62,049 nt of DNA from assembly GCA_019117005.1 (NCBI GenBank), contig DXAO01000032.1, positions 1-62,049 on the forward strand. The letters are read 5' to 3'. Made by a program: the position numbers and the translations under genes. The notes beneath the pieces are model-generated. The model was given only the letters and a program-made list of their open reading frames with translations, searched no databases and was not told the origin of the DNA. This DNA comes from Candidatus Collinsella stercoripullorum (GTDB lineage Bacteria; Actinomycetota; Coriobacteriia; Coriobacteriales; Coriobacteriaceae). Of the stretch, positions 58,271 through 62,049 are shown in pieces. Within the stretch, counting starts at the first letter, position 1; every line of letters starts with the position of its first letter.

Positions 58271-60037
58271 TCAGCGCTTGCCGTGCGAGTTCCGCCAGAT
58301 CTCGCGCCCCAGCATGAGCGCGAGCACGAGGGCGCAGAAGTACCCCAGAAAGCCGATGACGGGGATGCCGAAGATGACCGGCTCGATCTTGGCGTAGTAG
58401 ACCACCGACGAGCCGATGAACAGGCCCGCGATGACGATGGACATGGACAGGCGGTCCACGATGCCGCCCACGCGGCGCAGCACCCGCTCCGATCCGAGGA
58501 CCTGCATGTTCACCTTCAGCTGCCCGCGGGTGAGCATGCGCGACGCCAGGCCCAGCTGCTCGGCCATCTCCAGATGCCCCTTGAGGGCGCGCATCGAGGC
58601 GCCCGCGAGCTCCTCGGCGGTCTCGGAGGCCCGGGCGAAGCTGCTCTTCTCGTTCTTGATGTGCGCGGAGATGATCTGGACCATGTTGACCTCGGGCATG
58701 TACTCGGTCAGCAGGCCCTCGAGGGTCACCATGCCGCGCGCGAACATCGTCACCACGCTCGGCAGCTCGACGTCGTTCTTGCGCGCGAGGCTCACGAGCG
58801 AGGTCAGGAACTCGCCGATATCCAGGTCCTTGAGGTTCAGGCCGGCGAAATCGGCCACGATGAAGTCGAGGTCGGACAGAAACGTCGAATGGTCGAGCTC
58901 GGAGGAGTCGCCGCGCGTCACGGCGAAGCGCATGAGGGAGTCCTTGAGCTTGGGCACGTCGTTCTCCGCCACGGAGAAGATCATGTCCTTCACGATGGCG
59001 CGGTCGTGGCTCGACATGCGACCCACCATGCCGAGGTCGATGAAGTAGACGACGTCGTCCTTCACGATGATGTTGCCCGCGTGCGGGTCCGCGTGGAAGA
59101 ACCCGTCGTCGAGCACCTGGGTCGCGTAGTCCTCGACGATGCGGGCGCCGATCTTCTCCAGGTCGTAGCCCGCCTCCCGCAGCCGGGCGGGGTCGGCGAT
59201 CGAGATGCCCTCGACGTAGTCCATGACCACGATGTGCTCGGTGCAGTACTCCGGGTAGGACCGGGGGCACGAGATCCCCCGCGTCCGCTTGTGGTAGAGG
59301 TAGAAGTCGTCGAGGTTGCGCGCCTCCATGAGGAAGTTCGTCTCCTCGCGGAAGGACTGCCACAGCTCCTCGACCACGCCCTGGAGGTCCACGAACTGAT
59401 CGGTCCGGACGAAGCGCGAGGCGGTGCGCACGAGCGACCGGATGATGTCGATGTCCTGCGCCATCACCTGCTGCGCGCCGGGGCGCTGGACCTTGACGGC
59501 GACCTCCTCCCCGGAGAGCAGCTTGGCGCGGTGCACCTGGGCGAGCGACGCGCTGCCGAGCGGCTTGCGGTCGATCCACTCGAACACCTCGGAGACCTTG
59601 CGCCCGTACTCCGCCTGCAGGCAGTCGCGGACCACCCAGAAGGGCACCGGCTCGACGTCGGTCCGCAGGCGGCGCAGCTCGTCGCAGAAGCGCTGGGGCA
59701 GGATCTCGGAGCGGTTGGCGAGGATCTGCCCCATCTTGACGAACATGGGGCCGAGCTCCTCGAGCAGGCAGCGCAGGCGGACCGGCGTGATGTCGTTCCA
59801 CACCTCGTACTTGCGCACCAGGGTGAAGATCTCGCCCATGCGCCTGCGGCGCCCCTTCGCGGTGAGCTGGAACTCCTCGGAGGGGGCCATGACCTCGGGC
59901 CCCTCGGGGACGTCGTCCACGGCGCGCGGGCGGCGGTGGAAGCCGCGCGCGGCCATCTGCTCCTCGTCGGCGAAGACGATGGTGTCATCGGGGTCGAGCG
60001 GCTCCCACCGCGGGCTCTTGCCGGACTGCGCTGCCAT
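58271..60037 (-). CDS. ABC1/AarF/UbiB-family kinase-like protein
   Basis: A 588-aa member of the UbiB (AarF/ADCK) atypical kinase family. Landmarks are a KXGQ-like region FVKMGQILANRSEILP, the A-rich loop GSASLAQVHRA, the lysine in VAVKVQRPG, FHADPHAGNIIVKDD and FIDLGMVGRMS. Two C-terminal membrane helices follow at about 515-575. UbiB supports ubiquinone synthesis in proteobacteria; Coriobacteriia generally make menaquinone, if anything, so the role here is more likely lipid or quinone handling. ATG at 60037 has GGAGGAG ahead; the phasin-like gene ends eight bases upstream. Confidence 0.9.
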   Translation of the reverse strand: MAAQSGKSPRWEPLDPDDTIVFADEEQMAARGFHRRPRAVDDVPEGPEVMAPSEEFQLTAKGRRRRMGEIFTLVRKYEVWNDITPVRLRCLLEELGPMFVKMGQILANRSEILPQRFCDELRRLRTDVEPVPFWVVRDCLQAEYGRKVSEVFEWIDRKPLGSASLAQVHRAKLLSGEEVAVKVQRPGAQQVMAQDIDIIRSLVRTASRFVRTDQFVDLQGVVEELWQSFREETNFLMEARNLDDFYLYHKRTRGISCPRSYPEYCTEHIVVMDYVEGISIADPARLREAGYDLEKIGARIVEDYATQVLDDGFFHADPHAGNIIVKDDVVYFIDLGMVGRMSSHDRAIVKDMIFSVAENDVPKLKDSLMRFAVTRGDSSELDHSTFLSDLDFIVADFAGLNLKDLDIGEFLTSLVSLARKNDVELPSVVTMFARGMVTLEGLLTEYMPEVNMVQIISAHIKNEKSSFARASETAEELAGASMRALKGHLEMAEQLGLASRMLTRGQLKVNMQVLGSERVLRRVGGIVDRLSMSIVIAGLFIGSSVVYYAKIEPVIFGIPVIGFLGYFCALVLALMLGREIWRNSHGKR

Positions 60038-60045
60038 GGCGGACG

Positions 60046-60495
60046 CTACTCCTCCGTCTGCTCGCCGCCGTCTGCGGCCGGGGCGTCCCCTTCGGCCTCG
60101 GCGTCCCCGTCGACCTCCACGGCCTCGACCTTCACGCTCACCGTGGCGTCGTCGGCGGAATCGACGATGTCGCGCACGTGGGCCAGGAAGCCCGTGCGCT
60201 CGGCCTTGGTCATCGGGCGGACGCGCGCGACGATGAGCTCGTCCAAGATCCGCTCGGCGACCGACTCGCCCTGGGTGCCCAGACGGTCGGTGACATCGGT
60301 GAAGACGCCGCCGGCGCGCTCGAACACGTCCGACATCGACCGCGCGAAATCGGGGGTCGACGGGTCGTGACGGACCTCCTCGCCCTTGGCGGAGAGGCTG
60401 TCGAGCACCTCCTTGCCCTTCTCGGCGGTGAGCGCGGCGGCTCCGAACCCGATGTTCACCATGTTGTTGACGAGGTCCTCGAATCGCGTGGCCAT
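60046..60495 (-). CDS. Phasin-like small protein next to UbiB
   Basis: A 149-aa, mostly helical, acidic protein. Residues 8-40 (NNMVNIGFGAAALTAEKG, VLDSLSAKGEE) match the start of the phasin/PhaF-like coiled-coil family that often precedes UbiB-type genes. The C-terminal third is a low-complexity acidic tail. No membrane helix. ATG at 60495 has GGAGGAACAC ahead. It is the first gene of the pair and may regulate or scaffold UbiB; the connection to polyester granules in the family name need not apply. Confidence 0.75.
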   Translation of the reverse strand: MATRFEDLVNNMVNIGFGAAALTAEKGKEVLDSLSAKGEEVRHDPSTPDFARSMSDVFERAGGVFTDVTDRLGTQGESVAERILDELIVARVRPMTKAERTGFLAHVRDIVDSADDATVSVKVEAVEVDGDAEAEGDAPAADGGEQTEE

Positions 60496-60705
60496 GTGTT
60501 CCTCCTGTCGTCTGGCGCGGGGCGCCCCGCGCACCTATTCAGTCCTTGTACCCAAACCGCCCGCCCTGCGGCGCGGGGCCGCGGATCCGGGAGGACCGAC
60601 CGGCCCGGGGAAGGGCGCCGGGACCCGTCCCGGCCCCGCACCCCATCGCATGGGGAGCGGGGGAACCGTCCGGGCAGGCGAAGCACGGGCGGCAGGGCCG
60701 CGCCC

Positions 60706-62049
60706 TCAGTTATCGGACATGGAGAAGGCGTTCCTCATCGCAAGGCTCGTGGTGTGGAGGACCTTCCCCAGCAGGTCGTCGGTCTCGCGCCGGAGCAGCT
60801 CGGCCATCCGCGCGTTGGCGCGCTCGAGGGCGGCCGGGACCTCCTCGGGGGCGAGCCCGGCGACCTCGGCGTCGGTCTCCCGCAGCATGCGGTGCCCGGC
60901 GGCGCCGACCTTCTCCCGGTAGCGCTCGATATGGGCGGAGTTGTCGTGGAAGCGCGCGTCGGCGAGCGCCCCGATGAGGCGGTTGGCCCAGTAGAAGCTG
61001 TCGGTCGTCACGACGGCCGGGGTGTTCTCCAGGTAGGCGGGCATGGCGTGCACGTTGGCGTAGAGGGGGACGAGGGCGTTGAAGGGGTTGGACCCGAACG
61101 CCATCCACTGGATGCAGGCGTGCGCATGGTCGCAGTAGGGGCGGATCTGCAGCACGGCGAGCTGCCCGTTGCGGTTGATGCCGATGGGCCGGTAGGCGCC
61201 GCGGGTCGCCGCGGAGCCGTCGCGGCCGTACGGGTCGAACGGCGTGCCCTGGTAGTGGGCGGACAGCACGTACTTCACGTCCTCGATCGTGATCTTGCGC
61301 TCCGGCACGCGGCACCAGGGGATGTCGTCGGACTCGGGATGGAAGCTCGCGTTCGGACCGTCCCAGCCGTCGGACGGGTTCAGGAAACGCTGCATGTACC
61401 AGGCGCGCGGCGTGTTGTAGACATGGTCGGAGTCCGAATGGGAGCCGAAGGCCTCGCGCGGGTTGAAGATGTCGCCCGCGAGCAGGCCCTCGCGGACGTC
61501 GTCCATGAATCCGTCGAGGTCGTCGAGCATGTCGTCGTCGGCGTCGAACAGCGTGTCGGCCAGCTCGTCGCAGATATCGTCCAGCGCGTCATCGACCACA
61601 TGCGGCGCGAGCATGGTGAGGTTCAGGTGGTTGGCCTCCATCCACGCACGCAGGTCGGCGCTCGCCATGTGCTCGACCTGGTCGCCCTCGGCGTCCGCCA
61701 GGTCGAAGTAGTCGATGCCGAGCTGGTTCGGCATGGTGACGTAGGCGTCGTCGGGCACGCGCTTGGCGATCCAATGATGGCCGCCGACGGTCTCGAGCCA
61801 CCAGATCTCATCGGCATCGGAGAAGGCGATGCCGTTCATCTCGTAGGTGCCGTAGCGCTCGAGCAGCGCGCCCAGGCGCTCCACACCCTCGCGGGCGGTG
61901 CGGACGTAGGGCAGCACGACGGTGACGAAGTCCTCCTCGCCGAGCCCGCCGGGGGTCGCGGGCACATAGCCCTCTTCGCCCTCGGTGCCACGGGCGGGCG
62001 CATACTCCACGAGCGGGTCGGCGCCCAGCACGCGCTCGTTGCTCGTGAT
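60706..62049 (-). CDS. C69 family dipeptidase, N-terminus cut by the right edge
   Basis: The visible 447 residues are the larger C-terminal part of a PepD/PepDA-type Ntn-hydrolase dipeptidase. Read from the edge: ITSNERVLGADPLVEY, then EDFVTVVLPYVRTAREGVERLG, GTYEMNGIAFSDADEIWWLETVGGHHW (in parts), MPNQLGIDYFDL and HSDSDHVYNTPRAWYMQ. The catalytic N-terminal cysteine lies beyond the window. An acidic insert (DDALDDICDELADTLFDADD) at about residue 150 is unusual. There is no clear secretion evidence available. Confidence 0.9.
   Translation of the reverse strand: MTSNERVLGADPLVEYAPARGTEGEEGYVPATPGGLGEEDFVTVVLPYVRTAREGVERLGALLERYGTYEMNGIAFSDADEIWWLETVGGHHWIAKRVPDDAYVTMPNQLGIDYFDLADAEGDQVEHMASADLRAWMEANHLNLTMLAPHVVDDALDDICDELADTLFDADDDMLDDLDGFMDDVREGLLAGDIFNPREAFGSHSDSDHVYNTPRAWYMQRFLNPSDGWDGPNASFHPESDDIPWCRVPERKITIEDVKYVLSAHYQGTPFDPYGRDGSAATRGAYRPIGINRNGQLAVLQIRPYCDHAHACIQWMAFGSNPFNALVPLYANVHAMPAYLENTPAVVTTDSFYWANRLIGALADARFHDNSAHIERYREKVGAAGHRMLRETDAEVAGLAPEEVPAALERANARMAELLRRETDDLLGKVLHTTSLAMRNAFSMSDN

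Overview
This window is GC-rich chromosomal DNA (about two thirds G+C by eye; most arginine codons are CGC or CGG). The gene content points to an anaerobic actinobacterium of the class Coriobacteriia, probably a Collinsella or Olsenella-like gut organism: a short ThiC, a CyuA-type iron-sulfur cysteine desulfidase, DUF3793 next to a flavodoxin, YfcC and AEC transporters, a C69 dipeptidase and an LPKTG surface protein. The genus is inferred from gene content only. Both ends cut genes: rpsA on the left and a C69 dipeptidase on the right.

Layout. 1-8.3 kb: ribosomal protein S1, a HAD phosphatase, the cysteine desulfidase, and the arginine genes argG - a 77-aa unknown - argH on the minus strand, preceded by a long leader that encodes an Arg-rich peptide. 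8.4-16.2 kb: polA, a PepD-type dipeptidase and a leucine-rich-repeat protein, then a repeat-rich zone with G-rich tracts, 36-bp palindromes, a MITE-like element and a decaying type I-E CRISPR array without cas genes. 16.3-23 kb: an M18 aminopeptidase, yaaA, and thiC-thiM-thiE-thiD behind a TPP riboswitch. 23-30.6 kb: an AEC transporter and LysR regulator diverging over two palindromes, the surface protein, YfcC, and a two-gene unit of a microbial PARG-like protein and a pentapeptide-repeat protein. 30.8-42 kb: an undecaprenyl-phosphate sugar-1-phosphate transferase, trpS, small genes, an SOS-type Y-family polymerase with a YolD-like partner behind two LexA-like boxes, DUF3793-flavodoxin, a LUD protein and an iron alcohol dehydrogenase. 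42-50.5 kb, all minus: a lone amino-acid ABC ATPase, nfo, DAHP synthase, queA, and a response regulator - ABC ATPase - 23-aa peptide - ABC permease - histidine kinase unit. 50.7-62 kb: acetyltransferases, small membrane proteins, queH with a DUF3267 protein, an unusual methionyl-tRNA synthetase, rlmA, a phasin-like/UbiB pair and the C69 dipeptidase.

How the parts work together. Thiamine pyrimidine synthesis and salvage form one riboswitch-controlled operon. Arginine synthesis (last two steps) looks attenuation-controlled through rare CGA codons. QueA and QueH supply the last steps of queuosine formation. Several dispersed repeat families, usually as head-to-tail pairs, occupy the gaps between genes. 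The most notable candidates for something undescribed are the argG leader peptide, the small proteins inside the arginine and ABC/two-component operons, the PARG-like protein lacking its catalytic glutamate, and a short operator-flanked transcription unit near 34.7 kb.
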